Shown: positions 42,475 through 55,402, counted from the first letter of the stretch. The stretch is 64,000 bases of DNA from Ectobius pallidus (GCA_964059195.1 CAXKWD010000004.1:121554043-121618042); one strand, 5' to 3'. Notes: generated by a model not told the origin, from the sequence alone. Program-made: numbers and translations.

Positions 42475-45090
42475 CAAATACTCTCAATAAGAATACCGCC
42501 CACTCTACTCTATTCCCTTTGTTCAAAATGTCCACTAGCACAGAGGTGCCATCTGTTGAGTAGGAATGGGCAGCAGTCTCAGAAGCTACTTAATGAACCT
42601 ATATAGCTGCAGAAATAAATTTGTTTTTCAAAGTCCTGATGACACAGTAACTTATTTTTGTGCTTGATAATGCAGGAATTAGGTCGGGAAATAACATAAT
42701 TTACACTACCGTTAAACTAACTTAATTAAATGACGACAACGATAATTTTTTAAGTAAAACTTCTTTAGCCGCGGTAGGGGTAAATCGAGAGCTTGTGTAA
42801 CGCTCAAAATCGTCACGAAATTAGTGAGGTGTGACGGAACGGTCTGCACAGAAAACAATCGACTCAATGATTAGGCTTATCCAAAACTGAAAAAGTCCAA
42901 AAAATAAAAATTAAAAAATCCAAAATTTAAAAAGTTAAAAAATCCAAAATTAAAATATACAAAAAATACAAAATCCAACATTTAAATAATCTAAAATTTC
43001 AAAATCAGAAAATTCAAAGAACCAAAATTAATAAGTCCAAAATTTAAAAAATAAAAAATCCAAAATTAAAAAATCTTAATATCCAAAATTTAAAACATAA
43101 ATATCAAAATTATAAAATTCTAAAATATAAAAATAGAAAAATCCAAAATTAAAAATAAAAAATTAGAAAATACAAAACTAAAAACATTCAATGATCTAAA
43201 ATATAAAAAAAATTAAAAATCCAAAATTAAATTAAAAGATCAGAAATTTAAAAAATCCAAATCCAAAATTTGAAAAATTCTCTAATCCAAAATTGAAAAA
43301 AAAAAAAGTTTCACTTCTGCCGCATGGTGTTCCACACACACTTTTTTTTAATAAGTATCAAAACTAATTGTTTCACTTTAATACATTTTCGTGAAAATCA
43401 GCTTTAAATTTTAATTCATACGATTTGCAAGATACTTTGTACAATATATACTTTTTTTTTTAATTTGAAATTTTTACATGTAAAACAATTCGGATGGTAA
43501 GCCAATGAACATCTGAATGAATCAGTCTTGTACACACTCTAATTAACGATTTTACTTATTTCACTCTCAAAATAATTATTACAACCATAGACGGCACATA
43601 TCATGCAACCTACATAACCGGACATTTTCTTTAGGCCTATGTTGTATTTATTATTTTACTCATGGGTGGCCTCCCCCCAAAACTTCATTGCTCACCCCCC
43701 AAACTTCATTGCTCACCCCAACCCAATTGCCTGTCGACAAGGGCGCCCATATGATATTTTCTAGGGGGGGGATTTTTTAAATTAATTTATTTTTTGTCGC
43801 TTTAACTCCTTGGGCCACTTTGTATTTTATATTAATAATATAATAAGTAGCCAGAAAATAATTGCGGGGAGGGTCGGAAGTGCCGGGGGGGGGGGGTTTG
43901 GAATACCCCCCAAAAAAGGGGTCGGGGGTCCATCCCAGAAAATTTTTAAATATTGAACTAATGAAAATCACATTTTACGCTATTTTAGCACTAAAAAACT
44001 AGTTAAGAAATTTGTTTACCATACTCTAAGACATGCCAATGTAAACAAGAAAATGTTACCTAAGTCGGAAGTCCACCCCGGGAAATTTTTAAATATTGAA
44101 CTAATGAAAATCTCATTTTACGCTATTTTAGCACTGAAAACTAGTTATGAAATTTGTTTACCATACTCTAAGACATTTCAATGTACATAAGAAATCATTA
44201 CCTAGGTGGGGGGTCCAGCCCCAGAAATTTTTCAAAATATTGAATTAATGAAAATCACATTTTACGCTATTTTAGCACTGAAAAACTAGTTAGCAAATTT
44301 GTTTACTATACTCTAAGACATGGCAACTTAAACATGAAATTGTTACCTAAATTATAATACTTATTACTATTTATAAGAAACGTTAAATAGCACATGGGAC
44401 AGTGGTCATAATAGGCCTACTCATTATGTTATGAAAAGAAAATAACTGCTACATCATATTTGACACACCAACAAATCTTGTTTAATTAAATAAATATATT
44501 TTTTAAATACAAGTATAGAATTTTAGGTTTTGACTCTTGGGGGTCTGAACCCCCCTTTTCTAATCCGCTGTGGATTCTGCTTCCATGTTGTCGATTTGGT
44601 AAAACTTCTGCAATTAAAATAATTGTCTTAAAAGAAAAACACCTGACGATAATAATTAAGAATATACATTTTTTTTCCTTGCGCCCCCCCCCGGGTACGC
44701 CCATGGCTGTCGAAATTCTTCATCTTTATCTTTATAAAGAATTAAAAGAGACCTTTTGAAGTTATAGAACTTGGCCGTTTTTATTTTTAACATATAAAAC
44801 TCTAATTTTGCAACAATTTTCAACCCCCGGCCAGAAAATTCATAACACGATAATATTCCCCCCCCCAGAAATTTCAATGACGCAGTCTGCGTCTTAACCC
44901 ACCCCCCTCCCCCGTGGGCACCCTGTTTTACTAGAATTTATATTATATTTTCGTACACAAAACACAACAGACAAACGTTAACTATATCAGCTGACTAGTA
45001 ACTGCCCATTCCTGCTCACTGGCGGCGCTAGTAGTAGCGTGTCCCGGAAAAAGACAGGGAGTGGACGGTATTAATTATTGAGAGTATTTG
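42475..45090. mobile_element. Array element E, copy 3
   Basis: 2,616 bp with the same termini, minisatellite and nested hAT-4. Differences from its neighbours are mostly homopolymer lengths and scattered substitutions. Confidence 0.95.
43661..44925. mobile_element. hAT-4 in array copy 3
   Basis: Same structure; the left end reads CATGGGTGGC, one base different from the other copies. Confidence 0.8.
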
Positions 45091-45164
45091 GCTGCATATA
45101 ATAATAATAATGGGGATAGCGCACAATGTGCATATTATCGAATATAGAGGACCGTGACTATGCA

Positions 45165-47781
45165 CAAATACTCTCAATAAGAATACCGCCCACTCTACTC
45201 TATTCCCTTTGTTCAAAATGTCCACTAGCACAGAGGTGCCATCTGTTGAGTAGGAATGGGCAGCAGTCTCAGAAGCTACTTAATGAACCTATATAGCTGC
45301 AGAAATAAATTTGTTTTTCAAAGTCCTGATGACACAGTAACTTATTTTTGTGCTTGATAATGCAGTAATTAGGTCGGGAAATAACATAATTTACACTACC
45401 GTTAAACTAACTTAATTAAATGACGACAACGATAATTTTTTAAGTAAAACTTCTTTAGCCGCGGTAGGGGTAAATCGAGAGCTTGTGTAACGCTCAAAAT
45501 CGTCACGAAATTAGTGAGGTGTGACGGAACGGTCTGCACAGAAAACAATCGACTCAATGATTAGGCTTATCCAAAACTGAAAAAGTCCAAACAATAAAAA
45601 TTAAAAAATCCAAAATTTAAAAAGTTAAAAAATCCAAAATTAAAATATACAAAAAATACAAAATCCAACATTTAAATAATCTAAAATTTCAAAATCAGAA
45701 AATTCAAAGAACCAAAATTAATAAGTCCAAAATTTAAAAAATAAAAAATCCAAAATTAAAAAATCTTAATATCCAAAATTTAAAACATAAATATCAAAAT
45801 TATAAAATTCTAAAATATATAAATAGAAAAATCCAAAATTAAAAATAAAAAATTAAAAAATACAAAACTAAAAACATTCAATGATCTAAAATATAAAAAA
45901 AATTAAAAATCCAAAATTAAATTAAAAGATCAGAAATTTAAAAAATCCAAATCCAAAATTTGAAAAATCCTCTAATCCAAAATTGAAAAAAAAAAGTTTC
46001 ACTTCTGCGGCATGGCGTTGCACACACACTTTTTTTTAATAAGTATCAAAACTAATTGTTTCACTTTAATACATTTTCGTGAAAATCAGCTTTAAATTTT
46101 AATTCATACGATTTGCAAGATACTTTGTACAATATATACTTTTTTTTTTAATTTGAAATTTTTACATGTAAAACAATTCGGATGGTAAGCCAATGAACAT
46201 CTGAATGAATCAGTCTTGTACACACTCTAATTAACGATTTTACTTATTTCACTCTCAAAATAATTATTACAACCATAGACGGCACATATCATGCAACCTA
46301 CATAACCGGACATTTTCTTTAGGCCTATGTTGTATTTATTATTTTACTCAGGGGTGGCCACCCCCCAAAACTTCATTGCTCACCCCCCAAACTTCATTGC
46401 TCACCCCAACCCAATTGCCTGTCGACAAGGGCGCCCATATGATATTTTCTAGGGGGGGGGGGATTTTTTAAATTAATTTATTTTTTGTCGCTTTAACTTC
46501 TTGGGCCACTTTGTATTTTATATTAATAATATAATAAGTAGCCAGAAAATAATTGCGGGGAGGGTCGGAAGTGCCGGGGGGGGGGTTTGGAATACCCCCC
46601 AAAAAAGGGGTCGGGGGTCCATCCCAGAAAATTTTTAAATATTTAACTAATGAAAATCACATTTTACGCTATTTTAGCACTAAAAAACTAGTTAAGAAAT
46701 TTGTTTACCATACTCTAAGACATGCCAATGTAAACAAGAAAATGTTACCTAAGTCGGAAGTCCACCCCGGGAAATTTTTAAATATTGAACTAATGAAAAT
46801 CTCATTTTACGCTATTTTAGCACTGAAAACTAGTTATGAAATTTGTTTACCATACTCTAAGACATTTCAATGTACATAAGAAATCATTACCTAGGTGGGG
46901 GGTCCAGCCCCGGAAATTTTTCAAAATATTGAATTAATGAAAATCACATTTTACGCTATTTTAGCACTGAAAAACTAGTTAGCAAATTTGTTTACTATAC
47001 TCTAAGACATGGCTACTTAAACATGAAATTGTTACCTAAATTATAATACTTATTACTATTTATAAGAAACGTTAAATAGCACATGGGACAGTGGTCATAA
47101 TAGGCCTACTCATTATGTTATGAAAAGAAAATAACTGCTACATCATATTTGACACACCAACAAATCTTGTTTAATTAAATAAATATATTTTTTAAATACA
47201 AGTATAGAATTTTAGGTTTTGACTCTTGGGGGTCTGAACCCCCCTTTTCTAATCCGCTGTGGATTCTGCTTCCATGTTGTCGATTTGGTAAAACTTCTGC
47301 AATTAAAATAATTGTCTTAAAAGAAAAACACCTGACGATAATAATTAAGAATATACATTTTTTTTCCTTGCGCCCCCCCCCGGGTACGCCCATGGCTGTC
47401 GAAATTCTTCATCTTTATCTTTATAAAGAATTAAAAGAGACCTTTTGAAGTTATAGAACTTGGCCGTTTTTATTTTTAACGTATAAAACTCTAATTTTGC
47501 AACAATTTTCAACCCCCGGCCAGAAAATTCATAACACGATAATATTCCCCCCCCCCAGAAATTTCAATGACGCAGTCTGCGTCTTAACCCACCCCCCCTC
47601 CCCCGTGGGCACCCTGTTTTACTAGAATTTATATTATATTTTCGTACACAAAACACAACAGACAAACGTTAACTATATCAGCTGACTAGTAACTGCCCAT
47701 TCCTGCTCACTGGCGGCGCTAGTAGTAGCGTGTCCCGGAAAAAGACAGGGAGTGGACGGTATTAATTATTGAGAGTATTTG
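45165..47781. mobile_element. Array element E, copy 4
   Basis: 2,617 bp with the same termini and contents. It shares TTAATTATTG in the right terminal repeat with copies 2 and 3. Confidence 0.95.
46349..47616. mobile_element. hAT-4 in array copy 4
   Basis: Same structure and flanks. A single-base difference opens a 108-codon frame across the internal repeats (46553-46879); it is not conserved in the other copies and is not a gene. Confidence 0.8.
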
Positions 47782-47855
47782 GCTGCATATAATAATAATA
47801 ATGGGGATAGCGCACAATGTGCATATTATCGAATATAGAGGACCGTGACTATGCA

Positions 47856-50474
47856 CAAATACTCTCAATAAGAATACCGCCCACTCTACTCTATTCCCTT
47901 TGTTCAAAATGTCCACTAGCACAGAGGTGCCATCTGTTGAGTAGGAATGGGCAGCAGTCTCAGAAGCTACTTAATGAACCTATATAGCTGCAGAAATAAA
48001 TTTGTTTTTCAAAGTCCTGATGACACAGTAACTTATTTTTGTGCTTGATAATGCAGGAATTAGGTCGGGAAATAACATAATTTACACTACCGTTAAACTA
48101 ACTTAATTAAATGACGACAACGATAATTTTTTAAGTAAAACTTCTTTAGCCGCGGTAGGGGTAAATCGAGAGCTTGTGTAACGCTCAAAATCGTCACGAA
48201 ATTAGTGAGGTGTGACGGAACGGTCTGCACAGAAAACAATCGACTCAATGATTAGGCTTATCCAAAACTGAAAAAGTCCAAACAATAAAAATTAAAAAAT
48301 CCAAAATTTAAAAAGTTAAAAAATCCAAAATTAAAATATACAAAAAATACAAAATCCAACATTTAAATAATCTAAAATTTCAAAATCAGAAAATTCAAAG
48401 AACCAAAATTAATAAGTCCAAAATTTAAAAAATAAAAAATCCAAAATTTAAAAATCTTAATATCCAAAATTTAAAACATAAATATCAAAATTATAAAATT
48501 CTAAAATATAAAAATAGAAAAATCCAAAATTAAAAATAAAAAATTAAAAAATACAAAACTAAAAACATCCAATGATCTAAAATATAAAAAAAATTAAAAA
48601 TCCAAAATTAAATTAAAAGATCAGAAATTTAAAAAATCCAAATCCAAAATTTGAAAAATCCTCTAATCCAAAATTGAAAAAAAAAAAAAAGTTTCACTTC
48701 TGCGGCATGGCGTTCCACACACACTTTTTTTTAATAAGTATCAAAACTAATTGTTTCACTTTAATACATTTTCGTGAAAATCAGCTTTAAATTTTAATTC
48801 ATACGATTTGCAAGATACTTTGTACAATATATACTTTTTTTTTTTAATTTGAAATTTTTACATGTAAAACAATTCGGATGGTAAGCCAATGAACATCTGA
48901 ATGAATCAGTCTTGTACACACTCTAATTAACGATTTTACTTATTTCACTCTCAAAATAATTATTACAACCATAGACGGCACATATCATGCAACCTACATA
49001 ACCGGACATTTTCTTTAGGCCTATGTTGTATTTATTATTTTACTCAGGGGTGGCCACCCCCCAAAACTTCATTGCTCACCCCCCAAACTTCATTGCTCAC
49101 CCCAACCCAATTGCCTGTCGACAAGGGCGCCCATATGATATTTTCTAGGGGGGGGATTTTTTAAATTAATTTATTTTTTGTCGCTTTAACTTCTTGGGCC
49201 ACTTTGTATTTTATATTAATAATATAATAAGTAGCCAGAAAATAATTGCGGGGAGGGTCGGAAGTGCCGGGGGGGGTTTGGAATACCCCCCAAAAAAGGG
49301 GTCGGGGGTCCATCCCAGAAAATTTTTAAATATTGAACTAATGAAAATCACATTTTACGCTATTTTAGCACTAAAAAACTAGTTAAGAAATTTGTTTACC
49401 ATACTCTAAGACATGCCAATGTAAACAAGAAAATGTTACCTAAGTCGGAAGTCCACCCCGGGAAATTTTTAAATATTGAACTAATGAAAATCTCATTTTA
49501 CGCTATTTTAGCACTGAAAACTAGTTATGAAATTTGTTTACCATACTCTAAGACATTTCAATGTACATAAGAAATCATTACCTAGGTGGGGGGTCCAGCC
49601 CCGGAAATTTTTCAAAATATTGAATTAATGAAAATCACATTTTACGCTATTTTAGCACTGAAAAACTAGTTAGCAAATTTGTTTACTATACTCTAAGACA
49701 TGGCAACTTAAACATGAAATTGTTACCTAAATTATAATACTTATTACTATTTATAAGAAACGTTAAATAGCACATGGGACAGTGGTCATAATAGGCCTAC
49801 TCATTATGTTATGAAAAGAAAATAACTGCTACATCATATTTGACACACCAACAAATCTTGTTTAATTAAATAAATATATTTTTTAAATACAAGTATAGAA
49901 TTTTAGGTTTTGACTCTTGGGGGTCTGAACCCCCCTTTTCTAATCCGCTGTGGATTCTGCTTCCATGTTGTCGATTTGGTAAAACTTCTGCAATTAAAAT
50001 AATTGTCTTAAAAGAAAAACACCTGACGATAATAATTAAGAATATACATTTTTTTTCCTTGCGCCCCCCCCCCGGGTACGCCCATGGCTGTCGAAATTCT
50101 TCATCTTTATCTTTATAAAGAATTAAAAGAGACCTTTTGAAGTTATAGAACTTGGCCGTTTTTATTTTTAACATATAAAACTCTAATTTTGCAACAATTT
50201 TCAACCCCCGGCCAGAAAATTCATAACACGATAATATTCCCCCCCCCCCAGAAATTTCAATGACGCAGTCTGCGTCTTAACCCACCCCCCCTCCCCCGTG
50301 GGCACCCTGTTTTACTAGAATTTATATTATATTTTCGTACACAAAACACAACAGACAAACGTTAACTATATCAGCTGACTAGTAACTGCCCATTCCTGCT
50401 CACTGGCGGCGCTAGTAGTAGCGTGTCCCGGAAAAAGACAGGGAGTGGACGGTATTACTTATTGAGAGTATTTG
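47856..50474. mobile_element. Array element E, copy 5 (right end of array)
   Basis: 2,619 bp. The right terminal repeat (TTACTTATTG form, as in copy 1) ends at 50474 and is followed by ACTTAAC (50475-50481), matching the 7 bp before copy 1. Confidence 0.95.
49044..50309. mobile_element. hAT-4 in array copy 5
   Basis: Same structure and TTTTACT flanks. Confidence 0.8.
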
Positions 50475-50590
50475 ACTTAACCTACCCAGTCCTGAACACG
50501 GGGAGGGGATCTTTCACTACTGAAAAATCCCCCACCCGGCCGGGAATCGAACCCGGGCCGCCGGAGTGGAAGGCAGGCGTGCTACCGACT
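50475..50590 (-). mobile_element. SINE family B fragment at the array border
   Basis: Reverse complement of a tRNA-like head (B box plus-strand text GGGAATCGAACCCGGGCC; A box near 50580) followed by the first 100 bp of the SINE-B body also seen at 4.7-5.0 kb. The copy is cut exactly where the array begins, so the array may have inserted into it. Confidence 0.75.
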
Positions 50591-52833
50591 CGTTTGATAT
50601 GTGCCTCTCTGGTTACTCTATAGAGATCAATTTCTGTAATCAAGTTTGTTCCATACTCACTGAAGAATGTACGTCAGTTCAGCTGGTAATGGAAGCTCAA
50701 ATTCTGGGTGAATATGGTACTTCATTCTTCACTGTAGGACTGGTGTGATAGTCTGGTATGCATGATGTTTGTTTAGAGTAAAAAGCTGTACAGCCATTTC
50801 ATAAATACGGGTGGGACATTCTGACAAATTATAGAGGGACATTCTGACAAATTATAGAAGCTATTTTTGTTTATTACATATCATAAATAATAAACTAGAA
50901 TTGGTTCTTCACATTCTGTAAAATGTACAATGCCTTCTCCTTCACACTACATGCAAAGCATTATTTAAAATTTATTCTGAATATTTTAAATTTGTTTTTC
51001 AAAATCTGTTACGGGTGGGACATAATTTGGACACTGATTTTAATGATGCAAAACAAAAGTTCATTTTCTATTCTGCTATTACTGTTAGGGTCTTAATGTT
51101 GTTATTAATGAAGGTATGAGGGATTAAATACAAATTATAAACTGTTTCCAGGTTGTCAAAACATTTATTTAACTCATTAATAATAATTTAACAAAACTAT
51201 CACGGTTACGGGTGGGACAAAAATTCCCTTGTTTGTTATTTTACATAGTAATTAACCACACATATTTTTTGAAGTTAATCTTATACCAAATTGTACCTTA
51301 AGATGTATATTTTCTCAAATGAAAATGGACATAGCTGATTACTCTTGACTACTTGGTATTAAAGAGTGTTAAAATCATGCAAAAATGGCAAACAAAAGTA
51401 ACTCAATGCAATAAATAAGTAAATCAACAGATTTTACACATGAAACCACTTCAGATACACCTAAGTCCTTAAAATTCTGAGAATTTGAGGTTTAAAACTT
51501 ATTTTTGACCACCCAATTGCAATAATTTTATAACATCTCTCTTTGAGGGAAAAATTCCATTATTTTATGAAATGGCTGTGTAAGAACTTTTGGGTAGTGG
51601 GCAAGGATCCAGATTTCATAGCCTCACTAGCCCCAGGTCACAGCCTGCTGTGTAGCACCTGGACGAAGGCCCCATTATCAGCAATAGTAACTGCAATAGC
51701 TTTCAATACCTTGGTCACCATTTAAAACTATATTTCACCTTACAGGAGTGCATGCAAAAATAATTCATATTTAACTCATACCCTCGACTAGTGCACCGCC
51801 TATATAGCATAGGGGCATAGGGGGGAGAGACACACTACACTACATTCTATTCCATGGAACAAGGTCAACTGAGGCAGTCACAATCACATCTAGATCTATT
51901 CCACAAAGCACAATGGATCGAGGAAGTGGTTGCCATATTCTATTCACGTCAACAGCAACCAAAGAGGCAATTGCATTCTAGGGCAATCAAGGAGGCTGCA
52001 TTATTCATCTACAAGGGTGGCCACGGTGATTGCACACTTCTATTAAAGCATCAGCATCCAAGGCAGCTGCAACTTCTTCAAGGATAGCCCAAGGTGGCTA
52101 CATCTGCCTTCTCCAGGGTGTTTGTGGAAGCCATAGGGGAGTTTACTACATCTTTGGACAGCTTCAATGGCTGCAAGGTTCGTGGCAGTTGGGGAAACTG
52201 TTTTTCTTTCTTCTGTGGAGGTCTAGGAGAACACATATACTTTTACAAACTATGACGACATGACTCTCATAAGGACACCATTCTACTTTAGTCCAGGGCT
52301 GGAGCTTTGGACGGATGCCAATTTGTTCACCATGTGAACGTCTACCAGCAGAAGTAGCTAATGCAATAGCTCAACAATCATCAGAAATAGCATTCAGATG
52401 AGTTTTCATAATAACTCAAAGTAAAGGAAGGTCTGAAGGATAAGACCGAAACGTCGTGAAGATCGAAGAAAGAAAAATAACACATAATCCACCAAAAAAA
52501 AATTAATTTAATTCTTAACTACAGAGTTCAGTATTCTCACAGAAAAATATAGATTTCTTTCTTTAAAAGCAAAACTGACAAGAAAATCTAACTTTTTCTG
52601 CAAACAAAGACATTAATGAGTTTAACAGTAAAGCCAGTTATTTCTGATGAAAATATTCTCAGTTTATTATTTTTCTTTAATTCCATAAATATTTTTTATT
52701 GTAAATTATCAAATGTTATTAAAGCTCTTCCTGAAAGAGAAACTGGTTAAAACTGCTCAGGAACTAGTCAGAGATAGCAAAAATGTGAAGAATAAAAATA
52801 AATGACTTAGGCCTGGTTGCATAAAAGCTCAGA
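50591..52833. other. No gene recognised
   Basis: A 24-bp near-tandem duplication (GGGACATTCTGACAAATTATAG twice, 50814-50860) is seen. GGGTGGGACA recurs near 50810, 51005 and 51205. At 52425-52480 the text AAGGTCTGAAGGATAAGACC followed by GAAACGTCGTGAAGATCGAAG resembles sequence found near Penelope-like retroelement ends. An open frame at 51854-52087 has no recognisable family. Confidence 0.35.
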
Positions 52834-52868
52834 TTAGTCCAGTCAAAACAAGGTTTAACCTAAGAAAA

Positions 52869-53156
52869 AATCCGAAAGTTTTGAAACTTTGCACACTTAT
52901 TTAAAGGTACCTAAGGATGAATATATACCAAAAGTCCTCGTGAATATGAGGCGAGCTCTAGCGGCAATTACCGAAAACAGGGCACTTATTTTTGTTTTTT
53001 GTTAATACCTTGAGAACCGTTGGTCGGAGGTAAAAGTTTGCTATATACATAATTGAAGCTTATTAAATTTTCAACACAAATTATTATATACATTTTTCTT
53101 GTATTTCCAATGGTTACCGAGTTATAGGGCGCTAAAGGATAGCGTTTTTTGAAAAA
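52869..53156 (+). repeat. Left inverted arm of the nuclease element
   Basis: About 290 bp inverted at 55076-55360 with modest divergence, by eye around 85-90% in the well-aligned blocks. It contains no gene. Confidence 0.9.
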
Positions 53157-53617
53157 CTACGCTAGCGCGGTACAATATGGCATTTCTAATAATATTTGAC
53201 AATGGTTTACCATTTTTTTAATACCAAGGATGATTCAGGAGATAAATTTCACAGCTTTCTATAAAAAGGAAGACATGATGTATATTAAACAATGAAATAC
53301 ATGAAAAAAAAAATGCTGAGGATATTCCAAGGAAAACTGTGTACAGAAAAATCAATCAACTCTTGATCGCTTCTTGGTAGAAGGTCCTGCAATCTGCTCA
53401 TCTTGGTCAGCTTCTGAACTTGCTGCCCTAAACACAGTAAGAAGAGGTAACTATGCATGATATGATGATGTGAGAGAACCATTATACAGATTAAGAACAT
53501 GTAGGTAAAAGAAAGTAGGTAAGCGAGCGGTAAAACAACGTATGAACATGACGACCGATTTATGTATACTATTTCAAGGAAAATGAATAACAAAAAAATA
53601 CAAATTTGCAATCTCAC

Positions 53618-54835
53618 CTAACTTCTGGTTAAGCGTCCAGCAAGCACAGTGTTTTGATCTTCATGTACCAAATGTTCAGTGTTTGTGCTTTGCACTGAAC
53701 GGTCTGTTTCTTCAAGGTATATGGCATCGGGATCATCAGGGTCTTCAAAGTCTTCTTCGAGGGTGGAAGTAACACCATTCAAGTATTCGCCATGGTAGTT
53801 GTGACAAATGCTTGTACACATTATTCCTGACTTTTCGACAGCCACATCTGTTCCCACATCCACCTGTACATTTGCAACAAATGAGGTTGAGGACAGCTTC
53901 AGGTGCTGCTGGATTCTCTGTTGTTACAGGATCAGCTGATCGCTTTCCAACTGCCAACCACACTGCACAGGAAGAAGTTCATTCCCAAGCCAAAATTGAA
54001 TTTGATGGTACACTCGAAATGCGTGTTGTCTTGCTGCTCCTTTTGTGGGCGGCAGAGCAGAAAGGTCGGGTTTAGCATTGGATACAGATTTGGTGAAAGC
54101 ATTGTAGCGGTGCATGTTAAGAGAGGTTTTCTTCCTGGGTGCATTGTACAATGCCAGGAATATTTTGTTTCCAGCAGCAGCTACAGCCTCACGGGATGAA
54201 CTTGGGCTATTAAATATATCAGCAATACCTTGCAGTACAGCTTGCTTCTTGAACAATTTTAATCAGGAATGTTTCCCATTTCGATATGCAGCCGAAGTCG
54301 TATCACATCCGCTGAACGCATGCACAAGAAGTATGCTGTTCTTCATTCCCAAAGTTTGCAATTGCTGGTTTCAATATACTTGCCTTCCTACTTTTCCATG
54401 GCTTGGTTTCACAAATAATATGTTTTGTTCAGTCGGAGTTAAGACCATGAGGAGAATAATAAGATCTACATCTTCACCCGACTATTGCTACTTCGTCACA
54501 AGTGAAGGACTTCACGAGTGCTGTTCGGACGATCAATGTGTCAGCATCACTGGATGCTTGTTCTGTTTCAACTTCATGGCTGGTAAGGGCAATTATGAGG
54601 AATGAAATTAGTCTACATTTATTCTTTTCGTTAGAAAGAAAATCATCCTGTGTGACTGTTACTATTGTTTTCTCTCCAAAGTTTATGTCAACTGACCTCT
54701 TTGTTTTGTACCTTCGGTTCTGTTCAGCTCTCTTTGTACTGGATCGGGTGGCTGAATAAACATCAAACACCACCGTGCAGCCGTTGCCACCATAATGCTT
54801 GAGAACATAGGCTACATAACACTAGCAGATGGTTG
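53618..54835 (-). pseudogene. FEN1/XPG-like PIN nuclease with cysteine cluster, decayed
   Basis: Read on the minus strand from 54835 with several frame changes. The N-terminal phrase AYVLKHYGGNGCTVVFDVYS resembles the XPG-N motif. Next come FLSNEKNKCRLISFL, then SSDADTLIV, VAIVG and EDVDLIILL near 54475, then HAFSGCDTTSAAYRNGK near 54300; the acidic positions match the metal-binding residues of FEN1/XPG-type (PIN-fold) flap nucleases. Further on: AFRVYHQIQFWLGNELL, then a cysteine cluster C-x-C-x3-C-x3-C-x-C-x6-C-x3-C near 53790-53890, and an acidic tail with EEDFEDPDDPD. Frameshifts fall near 54475, 54265, 53925 and 53840, with a stop near 54370. I recall related multi-copy proteins in many invertebrates without a known function. 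Confidence 0.75.
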
Positions 54836-55075
54836 AGATTGTTGGCGAATCTTTGGGCCACACCACCTTGTGTAATTTAATTGTGTAATAGTAAGCCTCC
54901 AACCAAAACAATGTCAATATAGACTAGGTTTATTTCTTCTATTAATGGAGTAGGCATCGTACAAGGTAGATTTCTTGGTATTCCGCATTCCTGCCTCCTC
55001 AAATAAAGACAATGGTGAAATAGTACGGTAGGTACCTACTTTAATTTGCACCATCGTGCGCTCCTCGACGGTTTT

Positions 55076-55360
55076 AGAAAAAACGCTATCCTTTAGCGCC
55101 CCATAACTCGGTAAAAATTAGGAATACGAGAAAAATGTACATAATAATTTATGTTCCAAATTTAATAAGCTTTAATTACGTATATAGTCAACTTTTACCT
55201 CAGACCAACGGTTCTCGAGATATTAACGAAAAACCAAAATAGGGGTCCTGTTTTCGCTAATTGCCGCTAGAGCTCGCCTCATATTCATGAGGACTTTTGG
55301 TATATTCATCCCAAGGTACCATTAAATAAGTGTGCAAAGTTTCAAAACTTTCGGATTTTT
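55076..55360 (-). repeat. Right inverted arm of the nuclease element
   Basis: Inverted partner of 52869-53156. Divergence between the arms indicates an old insertion. Confidence 0.9.
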
Positions 55361-55402
55361 TTAGAGGTTGGGTCATTTTTTTGAGTTTTTTGACTGGACT
55401 AA

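Larger units (their letters stand above)
52834..55402 (-). mobile_element. Long-inverted-repeat element carrying a FEN1/XPG-like nuclease gene remnant
   Basis: Outer ends TTAGTCCAGTCAAAA (52834) and its inverse (to 55402) lead into two inverted arms of about 290 bp (52869-53156 and 55076-55360). The arms share TCCGAAAGTTTTGAAACTTT, GAGGCGAGCTCTAGCGGCAA and CTAAAGGATAGCG. The single decayed gene between them is on the minus strand. No DDE, tyrosine or serine recombinase is recognised. The target duplication is not resolved. I infer a mobile element; the superfamily is unknown to me. Confidence 0.65.

Noticed and set aside
46553..46879. 108-codon frame in array copy 4
   Set aside because: It is open only because of base and homopolymer differences; the same region is closed or much shorter in copies 1, 2, 3 and 5.
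39653..47922. Recurrent 67-72-codon frames conserved in all array copies
   Set aside because: Conservation follows from near identity of the copies. The frames cross the terminal repeats, linkers and hAT-4 ends and have no family signature.
34147..50474. CRISPR-like or LTR-type organisation of the array
   Set aside because: Units are 2.6 kb with terminal inverted, not direct, repeats and no spacers, protease or reverse transcriptase.
51854..52263. Gln/His-rich open frames
   Set aside because: No recognisable domain, no nearby exon signals and skewed composition; not supportable as a gene.
52834..55402. Assigning the nuclease element to a known DDE transposon superfamily
   Set aside because: No DDE triad is visible and the target duplication could not be resolved, so naming a superfamily would be a guess.
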